The translations under genes and the position numbers were made by a program. The notes under the pieces are model-generated. The model was not told the DNA's origin. It searched no databases and saw only the letters and a list, made by a program, of their open reading frames with translations. Below, one piece after another: positions 1 to 9,669 of a DNA stretch of 64,000 bases. Origin of the DNA: Choristoneura fumiferana (Eukaryota > Arthropoda > Insecta > Lepidoptera > Tortricidae); NCBI RefSeq assembly GCF_025370935.1, contig NC_133496.1, positions 7,752,536-7,816,535 on the forward strand, in the 5' to 3' direction. Each line of letters opens with the position of its first letter. Position 1 is the stretch's first letter.

Positions 1-60
1 ACATAGGCCTCCCCCATCAATAATGTTGCAATGATGGCCTGCGAGCAGATAGTTTCAATA
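1..60 (-). mobile_element. RTE-type LINE tail fragment at window edge
   Basis: The reverse complement ends GGGGGAGGCCTATGT, the stretch that precedes CCAGCAGTGG in the 3' ends of other RTE-type LINE copies in this window (for example 42690-42705). Only the edge of the copy is visible. Confidence 0.45.
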
Positions 61-94
61 GAGTACAATCTTTTTTTTTATTTCACATAAGTAC

Positions 95-316
95 CTACTA
101 GGTTTTGCCCGCGGCTTTGCCCGCGTGGAATTCGGTTATTGCGCGCTGTTCCCTCGGGAACTGTGCATTTTTCCGGGATAAAAAGAAGTCTGCGTCACTC
201 TCTGGCCCATGAACCATCTCTGTACCTAAAATTCATGTCGATCCGTCGCTCCGTTTCGACGTGAAAGACGGACAAACATACAAACACACTTTCGCATTTA
301 TAATAATTAGTATGGA
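95..316 (+). repeat. Interspersed retroposon, 'GTTGCCCGCGGC' family
   Basis: It starts with a variant of CTAG-TTTTGCCCGCGGC and ends with CAAACACACTTTCGCATTTATAATA-TTAGTATGG. Other members or fragments lie near 3905-4055 (-), 7950-8175 (-), 24830-24995, 38030-38193, 40515-40655 (-), 41885-42030 (-), 42795-43065 (-), 43066-43250, 46918-47045, 49542-49700 and 52107-52712. No coding capacity is visible; it is probably the 3' end of a non-LTR element, but the class is my inference. Confidence 0.6.
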
Positions 317-429
317 TTTTGTTAATTTAATGACAGTAGTTAGTTTAACTACTTTAAATACAATACAATGACTTTTTATTGACACCATCACGTAGTAAGC
401 AAGAAGTACAGAAAACACACGCATATAAG

Positions 430-1095
430 TATCTAGAGATAATTATGATGAAAAAGTTATGTTTCAATCTATATCCGAGTTTTGGTTCATTCGATCAACA
501 TGGGATATTAATATTAAGGGACAAATAAATGAGACAAATTAATGCGCCAGTTGTCTCCACGTGGTTTCTGGAATTTTATTATCAAGTTGCAAATACCTAC
601 CTACTACTTTCACCGTACAACGTCCCTCTCAAAGAGAGTTTACCTTGACACTGGTGAAATTATCCTATTAATTAGGACAGAAGAGCCATATTTTAAAAAA
701 AGAAGAAGTAAAAAATGAACTGTAAGATTAAAAGCGAAACAAACATAATACATAAGTGCATGATGCACTTAATGTACGCAGTCTGTTTGTTATCTTAAGA
801 TGTCTAACCTCTGAATCGATTGAGATCAAATTCGATATTTAGATAGTTTGTATACAGATAGTTTGAGTACCGGGGATAAACGAAATCTACGCTGATGGAG
901 TCGTAATAACTCGCGAAGACAGTAATCGGGTAGCACGTTGCACCTAATCTGCACTATGATGGACTCGGGCTTATGAATATAAATGGCGTGGCGACTGCCT
1001 GCGTCGGGTAATCTCTACTCATTTACTACCAGAAGATATGCTGTGCTGTGGTAACAGGTTGCTTGTGGTAATGGCTTAATAGTGAACTGTAAAAT
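430..1095. other. Intergenic, nothing recognised
   Basis: AT-rich DNA without a convincing open frame, RNA gene or inverted repeat that I can see. Confidence 0.5.
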
Positions 1096-1269
1096 AACGA
1101 CATTTCAAATGTTGCCTTTTTATAGTTTTAATCTCAACCGAAATCCTGATGGGTATGTATGTAGCAAGCTAAAAGTATAGGTAGTGCCACCAGAGTTGAA
1201 GTCACGCACAAAAGAAGATGTATAGCGACAGCGAGATTCATTTTTCCATTCATTCATTCTCCTTTTATG

Positions 1270-1306
1270 CAATAAGATAGATAAGATGAGATGAGATAAG
1301 ATAACA
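1270..1306 (+). repeat. GATAA/GATGA simple repeat
   Basis: A run of AGATA and AGATGAG units is followed by AACATTTATTTGC, a tail form often seen at the 3' ends of lepidopteran retroposons. The upstream 150 bases may belong to such a retroposon, but I cannot assign it. Confidence 0.4.
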
Positions 1307-1309
1307 TTT

Positions 1310-1870
1310 ATTTGCAAAAAAAAGTGTTAGTTACATGTCTTTGTTTTACTTACATAGGTAACGTTCTTCTTTTTCAGCTGCATTTATTCAGCATGCAAAT
1401 ACATACCTAAAGCAGGCATTCAGTTATTTTTAAATGCATGTCAAGTGTTTAGTCTATAACTTATTAACTATTTATTTCAGGCAATACGGCTAATATAATA
1501 AATACCTTAAAGACTAACTTAATATTTTATAATTAATAAAAAACACATTTAAAAGAAATAAAAAAATTATTAATTAATATTAATAATTTGTAAATTAAAT
1601 TTGATATGTAAATAGCTGGCGGCGGTAATAACACATGCTACTTTTTACCCCAATAATCCTATGGGATAGGGATAACAATTTTACACGGTTATTTTAAATA
1701 CATAGTCAATAAAAACCACGATAATAATTGTTTTTTGGGAATATAGTAAAACCCTGGAATTTCAATTCAACTGTCAGAGCTTTGGATTAGGCGTGCGAAA
1801 CCGCAGGTAAATTCTAGTAAATGCGATAAAGTAAATGCAGTTAGCATCTAGAATGAAATAGGAAATTTAT
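1310..1870. other. AT-rich intergenic DNA
   Basis: The stretch 1490-1610 is almost pure A/T. A short piece at 1645-1690 (CCTATGGGATAGGGATAA) resembles the middle of the 'GTTGCCCGCGGC' retroposon family. Nothing else is recognised. Confidence 0.4.
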
Positions 1871-1873
1871 ATA

Positions 1874-2095
1874 CAGGTAGCGAAACTTTGATGCCGGCGA
1901 TAGCCGTATGACGTCAAGCTTCATACAGAGTGTTTTTATCTAGATTACTTATAGATAATCACTAACAACTTATTGGCCTCTTTAGTTTACGGATATTTTT
2001 TTGACACTTGAGACGGCCAGTACTTATTTATAAAAACACCCTATATGTCAATTTGCGTCATAATGTCGTCACCGGCATCAAAGTTTCGTTCCCTG
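1874..2095. mobile_element. Inverted-repeat MITE (222 bp)
   Basis: The left end CAGGTAGCGAAACTTTGATG is mirrored by the right end CATCAAAGTTTCGTTCCCTG. A second, inner inverted pair (AGAGTGTTTTTAT with ATAAAAACACCCT) lies near 1928 and 2030. The left flank is TA; the right flank has drifted to TT. No coding frame. Superfamily is not decidable by eye. Confidence 0.7.
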
Positions 2096-2099
2096 TTTA

Positions 2100-3900
2100 T
2101 ATATTTTCATTAGAAAGATCGTCTTGAAAATAAACCACCCGAATTTTCCTCATCTGAGCGTTGTTGAGGTCGTGAAGTTCTTGTTAAGATTCATTAGTTG
2201 TGGTGGAACGAGTAGATAATAAATCTTTGCTGCTTATTCTGAGACGAACTGATTCAGATGTTTTCCCAGTAATTTGTTAGTAAAATATTCCATCTACAAG
2301 GGCGTTAGTCAATATTGAAAACCTCAGCCAAACTGTTTTTCTTTTTAATTCCCCCTGCATATTTTTTTTTAAACGGACTCTATTCGAAATATTATGCACC
2401 CTATCTCACTCCCACGGTTTTGATAAGTCTAATGGTACCTAAAAAACAACAATAGAGGAGATCTAATAAAAATAAAATACATACCAGCTTATTATACTAC
2501 CTGAGGCAACGAAAATGATACAGCGATCTAGAATTAAGTACCTAATAGTTATCGGATACGAGGGTGACATTTAGTTGACAAAAAGTTAGCAAAATTTCTT
2601 TAACAACTACCGATTGCTAATTAGTCAGATAAATAAAAGCTTAGTATTGAGAGAAATAAGATTTTAGTGCAATCACTAACAATAAATTTAGTAAACCACC
2701 TGCACCTGACTTCATTATAAATTTATAATTACGCGTAGTTATATTAGCAGAACACGCCGAAGTAGGTTAATGGCGTCTTGAAGTTTTTACTCCGCTGGCT
2801 TGTAATTAAGTTCTTATGCCTTTAATTACCTACTTGTTTTTAGAGTTTTGTTTTACCCTAGGAGTGCTTTCTTGTTATCTTATTGTTCTTAAATTTGAAT
2901 CGATTAAACAGTACCCTGTGAATTTCACCAAATCATTCATCCACCTACCAATACTTTGCCAATAAAAGTACGTGGTCACAGCTCCAATAGTCATCATGAA
3001 AAATAAAATTAAAGAACCGATAAAGGCTGACCAGAATTATAAAAAACCTTGCCATATGGAGGAAAATCAATTGATAGAACGAGGCACCCGTCACAAATGG
3101 AAGCCAGCAGCGAAGCTGTTTGGCTTTGATGATGGTGCTGCCACACTCCGACTGACAGACTGACTTGATAATTTTTTCTTAGTTAATCAATTATTAGTCT
3201 TCCATTTTTATTTGTTATTACTTTCTAATTTATCTTTCTATGTATAGTTTATAGAATATGTGTAAATAAATTATATTTTATCCCAAACCAATAGAACTAA
3301 TTTCTTGCACTGGTGACACTAGATTCAAATCTCCCTGTCTATTGCTGTCAAAGCTTAACGTTGTTTGCGCGTGTATTTTAAGTGTTATTTTGTGTTTGTG
3401 TACATTTAAATGCCGAAGATTATAGCCTTGGAAGAAAAATAATTCATAATGTATAAAAGTATTTGTCATAGAAAAAGTCTGAGGGATTAGAAAATATTCC
3501 TTTAAATAACATCAATCATCGACGCCGTTGTCTATAAGACTGGTAGGTATCTTATAGTAAGTGTAAAGATTGTTGCAATATAAAACGTAGAAGTGCTGCC
3601 CTCGCGTCAGGTTTTTTATAGCCCATACATACTACATAAATAGGAATTAGCTAAGAATAGCGTTACATAAATTCTAAAACTGTTAAAGAGGGTGTCGAGT
3701 GTTTCAATTTAATTAGTGGATATACTTCCGTGCTAGGTGAAGTTATTGATATCGTCGATGATACTGCAATGCCCGGTAACCATCAATGGCTAATGCCGCG
3801 TCACCAAAAATGGTTTTCTTTTCAGGAGAGCGTTAAAATTAAAGTATCTTTGTGTTTATATAATACCAGCCGCGTCTGTAATGTACTATTGATCTCTTGG
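2100..3900. other. Intergenic, no gene recognised
   Basis: The longest frames here (2972-3163 and its like) are about 63 codons, with no recognisable domain and no conserved splice context. I see no repeat family that I can name. Confidence 0.45.
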
Positions 3901-3904
3901 GTGC

Positions 3905-4055
3905 TCTAAATATAGAAGAAATTTAGTACGGATACAGTTTGAGACCTTGAAAAATACATGGGATAGTTCTTATCCCGGAAAATAGCATATACCTAGGTCC
4001 TGCGGGATAGTGATAAATAAAAAAATTGCTGACAATGTCACGAGCAACAGCTAGT
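3905..4055 (-). repeat. Retroposon fragment, 'GTTGCCCGCGGC' family
   Basis: The fragment ends in GAGCAACAGCTAGTA, the reverse complement of the family start, and has the ATCCCG-type middle. It is degraded and lacks the other end. Confidence 0.5.
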
Positions 4056-4428
4056 ATAGATTCCACTTGTCGGACAAATATTCATTAACAATTTTGTACA
4101 ATTTTTGTACCTGGACGTGTAAAAAATTGTGAAACACTAACAAGGAAAAAATAAAGACCCCTTTTTCCTGGACATCCATTATGGCGAAAGGTTTCCGGTT
4201 GCGGGCCCTTTTCCATCATTACGGCAACTAACCTCTAATAAATGGATAACTCATATTAATGCACGTTATTGATACTGTCGGTAACTTGATGGTCATTAAC
4301 TGCGAAGGGCATTTTGTCTTAGAGCCGTATTAGTAGTTAATCAAGTTAGACAAAGTACTTAAGATAGTAAATAAATAATGAATAAAATATTTATCGTGGG
4401 AAAATTTACACCAATTGACCTAGTCACG

Positions 4429-4657
4429 GTTCTCTGCCGTTTTGCACAATTTTTTTTAGCAAATGTTTCATTCCCCAACTATCAAATTTCTCCGAAACCA
4501 TATTATTTTCGGATCTTTCATAAAACAAACCTAACCTAACCTACTGTGCTCTATAAAACCATAAGAAAATACACTGAGATAAATTTTTGGTTTCGGAGAA
4601 ATTTGATAGTTGGGAAATGAAACGTTTGGAAAAAAAATTGTGCGAAAGAACAGTACA
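4429..4657. mobile_element. Foldback element with telomere-like loop
   Basis: The left arm (GCACAATTTTTTTTAGCAAA through TCTCCGAAACCA) pairs with the right arm (GGTTTCGGAGAAATTTGATA through AAAAATTGTGC), with arms of roughly 65 bp. The loop near 4527-4545 contains CCTAACCTAACCTA, three units of the insect telomere motif on its C strand. It has no coding frame. A second element with the same layout is at 54744-54955. Confidence 0.7.
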
Positions 4658-4664
4658 TGATTTA

Positions 4665-4752
4665 AATACATATTAGGCATCCAATACTCGAAAATAAACA
4701 TTTGTATTATTAATATAAATATCTACCTCGCTCGACCAGGGATCAGATGCTC
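4665..4752 (-). mobile_element. Decayed tRNA-derived SINE fragment
   Basis: Weak but continuous similarity to the SINE at 10943-11177: a TACATATT tail side, then AAACATTTGTATTATT, then ATATCTACC. The tRNA-like head is lost or too mutated. Confidence 0.4.
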
Positions 4753-5084
4753 AAATGGTTTGACACACATGTAGAAATTTGCTTGAACATGCACAATGTG
4801 TAGGTATAATTTATAAATTTATAGATATAGCTAAGAATGAGAAAGCTTTAGTTTTAAATCCCAAGTATAAACAAATCAGATTTTTTGTAATAGACCGCGG
4901 CTAGATGCATCACGCAAAAGACCGCTATCATTCGCGGAATCGACACTGCATTTGCATTTGGCACCGACTTCAAAGTGTGTCGGCTCCATAACACCAACAG
5001 ACGCAGTACACAGAATAATTTAGTAAAATTGCAAAGAAAAGCCGCAAGTGTGAAAAGTTTAACTAGTCAAAGTGGGAATAGTCT

Positions 5085-5290
5085 TCATCATGAGTCATGA
5101 CTCATCATCATCACCGTCATATCAGCCGTAGATCGTCTACTGTTAGACATAAGGTCTCATCCATAGACCACCAGTTGCATCGGTTGGAAGCGGCCTGCAT
5201 CCACCGTGAACTCGCGGCTTTAACTAGGTCATCCGTCCATCTCGTTGGTTGACATCCTAGGCTGCGTTCACCATGTTACTCATATCGTGT
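5085..5290 (-). mobile_element. RTE-type LINE 3' end, decayed
   Basis: Read on the minus strand it gives the typical block 'GAGATGGACGGATGACC', then a Trp-Met-Gln-Ala-like segment, and ends in an ATGATGATGAG microsatellite. It matches the tails at 24145 and 37340. Stops interrupt it, so it is not a working gene. Confidence 0.65.
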
Positions 5291-5454
5291 ATAATAATTA
5301 CTCTTACAAAATAACAGTTTCCTAAATGTAAAACTACAAAATCTCACCAGCTACGATCAGAGACATGAAATTTGGTGGGATGTGGTTGGGTGTTTTATAT
5401 GCAACTGTAATGTAATCCACGATGTAATTTTTGGAAATTCCCATGGATATTTAG

Positions 5455-5812
5455 TAAACGAGCTATGGATAGAGTTATGCTTGGAGTGTCTTTGCGCGAT
5501 AGAATTCGGAATACGGAAATTCGTCGAAGATCTAAAGTCACCGACAAAGCTGTAAAAATGTACAAGTTGAAGTGGCAATGGGCGGGCCACATCGCTCGAA
5601 GAACAAATAGCCGTTGGGAGAGAAAAGTCCTCGAGTGGCGACCATGAACCGGAAGACAAAGCGTTGGCAGGCCTCCCACCAGGTGGACTGACGACATCGT
5701 GAGAGTTGCATTCGCCATTGGATGCAAGTGACGAGTTGTCGTTCATTGTGGCGTTCTAAGGGGGAGACTGTTGTTCAGCAGTGGACATCTTCCGGCTGAT
5801 GATGATGATGAT
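5455..5812 (+). pseudogene. RTE-type LINE reverse transcriptase C-terminus
   Basis: The frame at 5465-5647 encodes the final part of an endonuclease-reverse transcriptase of RTE type. Visible landmarks are MLGVSLRDRIRN, then KLKWQWAGHIARR, then RWERKVLEWRP. The frame breaks at a TGA just after LEWRP; related bases continue to a 3' end with CAGCAGTGGACATC and a TGATGATGATG microsatellite. It is a 5'-truncated dead copy, the usual result of target-primed integration. The clade name rests on my recollection of the family motif, not on a search. Confidence 0.75.
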
Positions 5813-5910
5813 GGGCAATTGCATAACTAATTACAAGCTAATAGTATTAGCGATTTTTTATTAAAATTCACTAATACTATTTCCTTGTAATTTGTTATGC
5901 AATTGGGCCC
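5813..5910. mobile_element. Short hairpin MITE (98 bp)
   Basis: GGGCAATTGCATAAC at the left pairs with GTTATGCAATTGGGCCC at the right, and further pairing (TAATAGTATTAG with CTAATACTATT) makes a nearly full-length hairpin. It sits directly after the microsatellite tail of the preceding LINE fragment. Confidence 0.65.
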
Positions 5911-5914
5911 ACAT

Positions 5915-6400
5915 CTAACAGTTTACTCGTGCGAAGCGAGTAAAGTCTAATTCAAAATAAAAGGACGCACCATTCGTCATCAATTCATCATGTTATTTTT
6001 TATTAAAGTCAAAGTTTGAATATCTTTATTCAATTTAGGCTTTATTTATTAGAAAATAGAAATATAAATAGAAATCATTTATTCGTGACAAAGTAGCGTA
6101 GCATAACAAAAAAAAGAACAATCACACAACAATACACCAACAACTCAACAGTAACAACAAACAAACACAACAACAACAATATGTAATATATTCAAGCACT
6201 GTTTAGTGCTAACTACCACCGGTTCGGATAAATTTAAAAAACACACAGTTATCTGTGTGCTGTGACATGTATCAGTCTGTGCATCCATGCGATTGTGCAC
6301 GTCGCCGAAATGCATGTCAAAAGTGAACTGTATTGATAGACATGCACGTAAACAACGTAAAGCTTGGGTAACACTCACAGTACCGATTCTAGAAAACCGA
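5915..6400. other. Intergenic with retroposon debris
   Basis: The motif AATCATTTATTCGTGAC at 6075-6092 recurs at 54243-54260 and, reversed, near 61210-61225, which suggests a shared retroposon tail. The rest is A/C-rich low-complexity DNA. Confidence 0.35.
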
Positions 6401-6404
6401 AATA

Positions 6405-6480
6405 GAATTCATCATCATCATCATCTCAGTCTATAAACGTCCCACAGTCTGAGCACAGACCTCCTCTTAAAATGAGAGGG
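6405..6480 (-). mobile_element. SINE 3' end fragment (reverse)
   Basis: ATAAACGTCCCACAG, GCACAGACCTCCTCTT and AATGAGAGGG match the reversed 3' half of the SINE at 46530-46835, preceded by a CATCATCATCATC tail. Confidence 0.65.
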
Positions 6481-6506
6481 GATGATACACATGAAAGTTT
6501 CGCGAG

Positions 6507-6737
6507 AATCATTAAATCTGGCAGTTGAATCATTAAATCTGGCAGTTGAATCATTAAATCTGGCAGTTGAATCATTTAATCTGACAGTTGAATCATTAAA
6601 TCTGGCAGTTGAATCATTTAATCTGACAGTTGAATCATTAAATCTGGCAGTTGAATCATTAAATCTGACAGTTGAATCATTAAATCTGGCAGTTGAATGA
6701 TTAAATCTGGCAGTTGAATAATTTAATCTGGCAGTTG
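6507..6737. repeat. Minisatellite, 11 exact-length 21 bp units
   Basis: The unit is AATCATTAAATCTGGCAGTTG. Eleven units fill 231 bases without an indel. Variants carry TTTAATC and/or GACAGTT and are interspersed in the middle (units 4, 6 and 8). Because 21 is a multiple of three, both strands stay open and give artefactual peptides (ESLNLAV repeats on plus). It abuts the reversed SINE fragment at 6405-6480. Confidence 0.95.
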
Positions 6738-6849
6738 AATTCAAACTGCGGGTTTCACTTCATTTCCACTCTCACATTTACAGCAAATAAAAATTCATTT
6801 CATTTCTCTTCTAAGTTACTATACCTACTATATAGTTCTCTGGTAATTT

Positions 6850-6905
6850 AAAAAATACGTGTTCCGTTTTTGCCATTTTGGCTACGAAACCCTAAAACCC
6901 TAAAC
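6850..6905 (-). repeat. 'TTTAGGGTTCCGTA' retroposon fragment
   Basis: TTTTGCCATTTTGGCTACG and GAAACCCTAAAA are the reverse complement of the family start seen at 51475 (AGGGTTCCGTAGCCAAAATG). Confidence 0.55.
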
Positions 6906-6924
6906 GGCATGTAAAAGTACTCAT

Positions 6925-7045
6925 TTTTTATATAAGGGGGGCAAAACGAGCATCACCTGATGGGAAGCAGCCACCGCCGCCCATGGACACCTGTCAACAC
7001 GAGGGCTATCACAGGTGCGTTCCGGCCCTTTTAGAGACTGATAGG
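6925..7045 (-). mobile_element. Poly-A-tailed retroposon 3' end (reverse)
   Basis: TATATAAGGGGGGCAAAAC, GCATCACCTGATGG and CACCGCCGCCCATGG are the reverse complement of the 3' ends at 43725-43942, 61310-61556 and 55510-55857. Confidence 0.6.
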
Positions 7046-7072
7046 CCATTGCGGCCTATTTACAGAATACCG

Positions 7073-7440
7073 GACGACCGGATAGCCAGAAGAGAACTGA
7101 CCACGAGAGGGGTTCAGGAATGTGGGGAGGCAGCCAGCAAGATGGACGGACGATTTGGTGCGAGCGGCTGGGAAGGACTGGATGCGGAAAACTCAGGACC
7201 GCACAGAATGGTCTTAAATGGAAGAGACCTTTACTCAGCATTGGGTAGATCAAGGTTGAAGAAGAAGAAGAAGAACTGACTACGAAGCTTGAGGTCCCGG
7301 GTTCAATTCCCGGCCGGGCAGATATTTATATCAACAATACTAATGTTTTGGTCTTGGATGTTTAATTATGTACTCGTATTTAAGTACGCATTTATCGATA
7401 TAAGTATGTTTATCTGTTGCCTATAATCATTTATTTTCGG
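7073..7440 (+). mobile_element. tRNA-derived SINE split by a LINE insertion
   Basis: The head GACGACCGGATAGCCA starts at 7073. The tRNA B-box-like GGTTCAATTCC lies near 7300, and the body GATATTTATATCAACAATAC through GTCTTGGATG runs to about 7440. The head and B box are separated by 7107-7272, a LINE tail with its own target duplication. Confidence 0.75.
7107..7272 (+). mobile_element. 5'-truncated LINE tail inside a SINE
   Basis: The insert starts just after GAACTGACCACGA (7094-7106) and ends in a (GAA)n tail before GAACTGACTACGA (7273-7285), so 12 of 13 target bases still match. The sequence reads as the last part of an RTE-like reverse transcriptase with a frame drift; a late block reads LNGRDLYSALGRSRL. 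Confidence 0.75.
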
Positions 7441-7444
7441 ATAA

Positions 7445-7720
7445 CTAAGTAGATCCAATTATTGTTAGTGTATACAATGTTCTTATGAGAGCAGATAAGA
7501 TTAATTAGTTTCCATGAAATTCAACATGAAAAACAACTGCCTAATTAATTAAATTCTGTTTCATTTCAGTATTTATAATTAAAACAATCAATTAACTCAC
7601 ATCAAATTAAACTGTCTATGTCAAACCAAATAAATTCAAATTAATTAAATCAAAACCAACGACTAACACAGGAAAAGGTAAAATTTTCAGTAGAAATATC
7701 GAAAATTACACCGTGGTCAG
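7445..7720. other. AT-rich intergenic DNA
   Basis: TTAATTAA-rich tract around 7500-7670. Nothing else recognised. Confidence 0.4.
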
Positions 7721-7726
7721 CATGTA

Positions 7727-7875
7727 CAGTCGGCCCATGAAAATGATAAGCAACTTAAAACCATGTCACATTGACATTGACAACCTATTTCATCACGCGT
7801 ACCACTCTGCCTTGATCTTGATCTGGTTTAATTTGACAAAGTACTAAAGTGGTCAACATTTTCATGGGCCGACTG
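7727..7875. mobile_element. TA-flanked MITE, CAGTCGGCCC ends
   Basis: Left end CAGTCGGCCCATGAAAATG and right end CATTTTCATGGGCCGACTG form a perfect 19 bp inverted repeat. The flanking dinucleotide is TA on both sides (7725-7726, 7876-7877), the signature of Tc1/mariner-type transposition. 149 bp, non-coding. Confidence 0.85.
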
Positions 7876-7949
7876 TACGTTGTATGAAGGGACAACGTGC
7901 AACATTTTACTAAAATTTTTTTTTTTTTTTATAATGTGTTAGTTTATGT

Positions 7950-8175
7950 TTATTCATGCTATTGTATGTGCCAAGCGCTATCTGAACCTACCTACTACCC
8001 ACTAACTCTGTCTGCCTATCTGTTTGTTTGTCTGTCTGTTACGCTTTCACGTCGAAACCAGTGAACCGATTTTGATGAAATTTGGTACAGATATGGTTTG
8101 AACGGTACGGTAGAGGGCGTCACTGTGTGATAATCTAGTTCCGCGCAGACGAAGTCGCGGGCATAAGCTAGTATT
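7950..8175 (-). repeat. Retroposon, 'GTTGCCCGCGGC' family (reverse)
   Basis: Landmarks are CACGTCGAAACC, GAACCGATTTTGATGAAATT and the end GCGGGCATAAGCTAGTA. Orientation is reverse to the copy at 95-316. Confidence 0.6.
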
Positions 8176-8464
8176 TACTAATTTAAAAATAAATCGCGAT
8201 TGACTGAAATATTAAATTGAAATTGATGGCCGAATCGAGGCCTTAATAAAAACTTAATTAATTTAAAACAAGTTGCAACAAAATTTAAAGTAGATAAGTA
8301 ATTGGATCCAATTAATCAACCGGCGCAGTAAGTGATATTGTCGAACTTAATTCCATTTTCGTATTCGAAATCACTATTTCTGAGCTTACTGATGTTAAAA
8401 TGAATAGATAAAGTTGCTTGTTCTGGAGCCTTGTTTATTGAGTAGGTATTTAAGTTAAGCTAAA

Positions 8465-8632
8465 ACCGTGAAGGCGAAGCGTTGGCAGTCTCCCACTAGG
8501 TGGACTGACGATATCGTGAGAATTGCGGGCAACCGGTGGATGCAAGTGGCGAGTTGTAGGTCATAGTGGCGTTCTAAGGGGGGGCCTTTGTTCAGGACTG
8601 GACGTGTTCTGGCTAATGATGATGATGAAGCG
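8465..8632 (+). mobile_element. RTE-type LINE 3' end
   Basis: GCGAAGCGTTGGCAG, GGTGGACTGACGATATCGTG and a terminal TGATGATGATG match the tail of the copy at 5455-5812. It is a dead fragment of about 165 bases. Confidence 0.7.
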
Positions 8633-8730
8633 ACGAAAAAGTCATCGAGGAGGTTATAGGACGGGAATGAAATTTGATATATAAATAACAGGACTTCTAG
8701 AACAATACCTAAGTTACTTTATATCCCGAT

Positions 8731-9212
8731 GTCGGCGGCCGATCGTAAAATCAGCCAGATTACGAAATTCCTAGGCATATCGTGAAATGGCGCCATTTCA
8801 TGACATGCCTAAAAGTTGGCCAGGCATATCACGATGTGCCCGAGAAACAATACGGCAGATCGATTAGAGCAACGCGTTCGTCGATATTCCTAGCTCTATA
8901 CCGGGCGCATCGTGATATGCCGAAAAAAAGAAAAATTTAGGTACGACGAGCGAAGCGGGGAGTTGTTAGTATGAAATGTGACCACAACGCACGAGCCGAG
9001 CGAGCGAAGCGTGCGTGCCGCGGCAGCGGCCGGCGAAGTGCCAGAACATTATGGCGGCGTTTCATGATATGCCTAAACGTCACTAGGTAAATCGTTAAAC
9101 GTGAGTTTTGAACGATATGGCGGATGTCCCTGAGCCAATTCATGAAATGACGCCATTTCACGATATGCTTAGGAATTTCGTGATCTGGCAGATTTTAGGA
9201 TCGGCCGCCGAC
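8731..9212. mobile_element. Long-TIR foldback element (~480 bp), GC-rich core
   Basis: The left end GTCGGCGGCCGATCGTAAAA and the reverse complement of the right end (GTCGGCGGCCGATCCTAAAA) agree, with arms continuing for about 75-80 bp through a GGCATATCGTGAAATGGCG block. That block recurs inside as GGCATATC and CATGATATGCC variants. The core holds GCGAGCGAAGCG-type GC-rich words unlike the flanks. Outside, ATCCCGAT | ATTCCCACGAGATCG reads as one interrupted older repeat. The exact target duplication is unclear because the right end has a 9-base extra repeat (GACGACACCGAC). Confidence 0.75.
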
Positions 9213-9479
9213 GACACCGACATTCCCACGAGATCGAAATAAAATTACAAAATCAACCACACAAAATTACTCGTGACCACGGCCACTGTAATGTTGCCGA
9301 AACGTCGAGATAAATATTACTCGTGTGTTTTAGCGTGATAATAAGTCCTGTGCGTGGTATTTTGACTACAAAATTGCTATCGCTATTTTAGCTAACGCGT
9401 GCGATGCTGGGAGTACCTAGTCTAGTCATAATTATAGGTATAACATTATAAAAATAAATATTCATTTGATTTGTATTGT

Positions 9480-9660
9480 TAATTTCAGAAAAAAATCGTG
9501 TATCTGCACGGTGCGAAAACGTGCCGCGTCCGGCGCAATGCCGTTTTACGTTCACTACGCCGTATATCTGCATGGTTTGGCAACGAGCCGCGTCCGGCGC
9601 CGCGCAGTTTTACGTTCATGACGCCGCACCGTGGACATGTAGCCAGGCCCTAAAACTTGA
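9480..9660. repeat. GC-rich element with ~60 bp direct repeat
   Basis: GCCGCGTCCGGCGC followed by a CG-TTTTACGTTCA block occurs twice (about 9522-9572 and 9586-9629). The composition contrasts with the AT-rich flanks, and the right edge GCCAGGCCCTAAAA resembles a DNA transposon terminus. A 62-codon frame across it looks incidental. Confidence 0.45.
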
Positions 9661-9669
9661 GTAAATTTT

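Noticed and set aside
5465..5647. A host gene encoding MDRVMLGVSLRDRIRN...
   Set aside because: It is the C-terminus of an RTE-type LINE, with a microsatellite tail and several dead relatives in the window.
6507..6737. CRISPR-like array
   Set aside because: The units are contiguous with no spacers, and this is an animal genome.
6421..6744. 107- and 72-codon frames over the 21 bp repeats
   Set aside because: They exist only because the repeat period is a multiple of three; both strands are open, so there is no coding signal.
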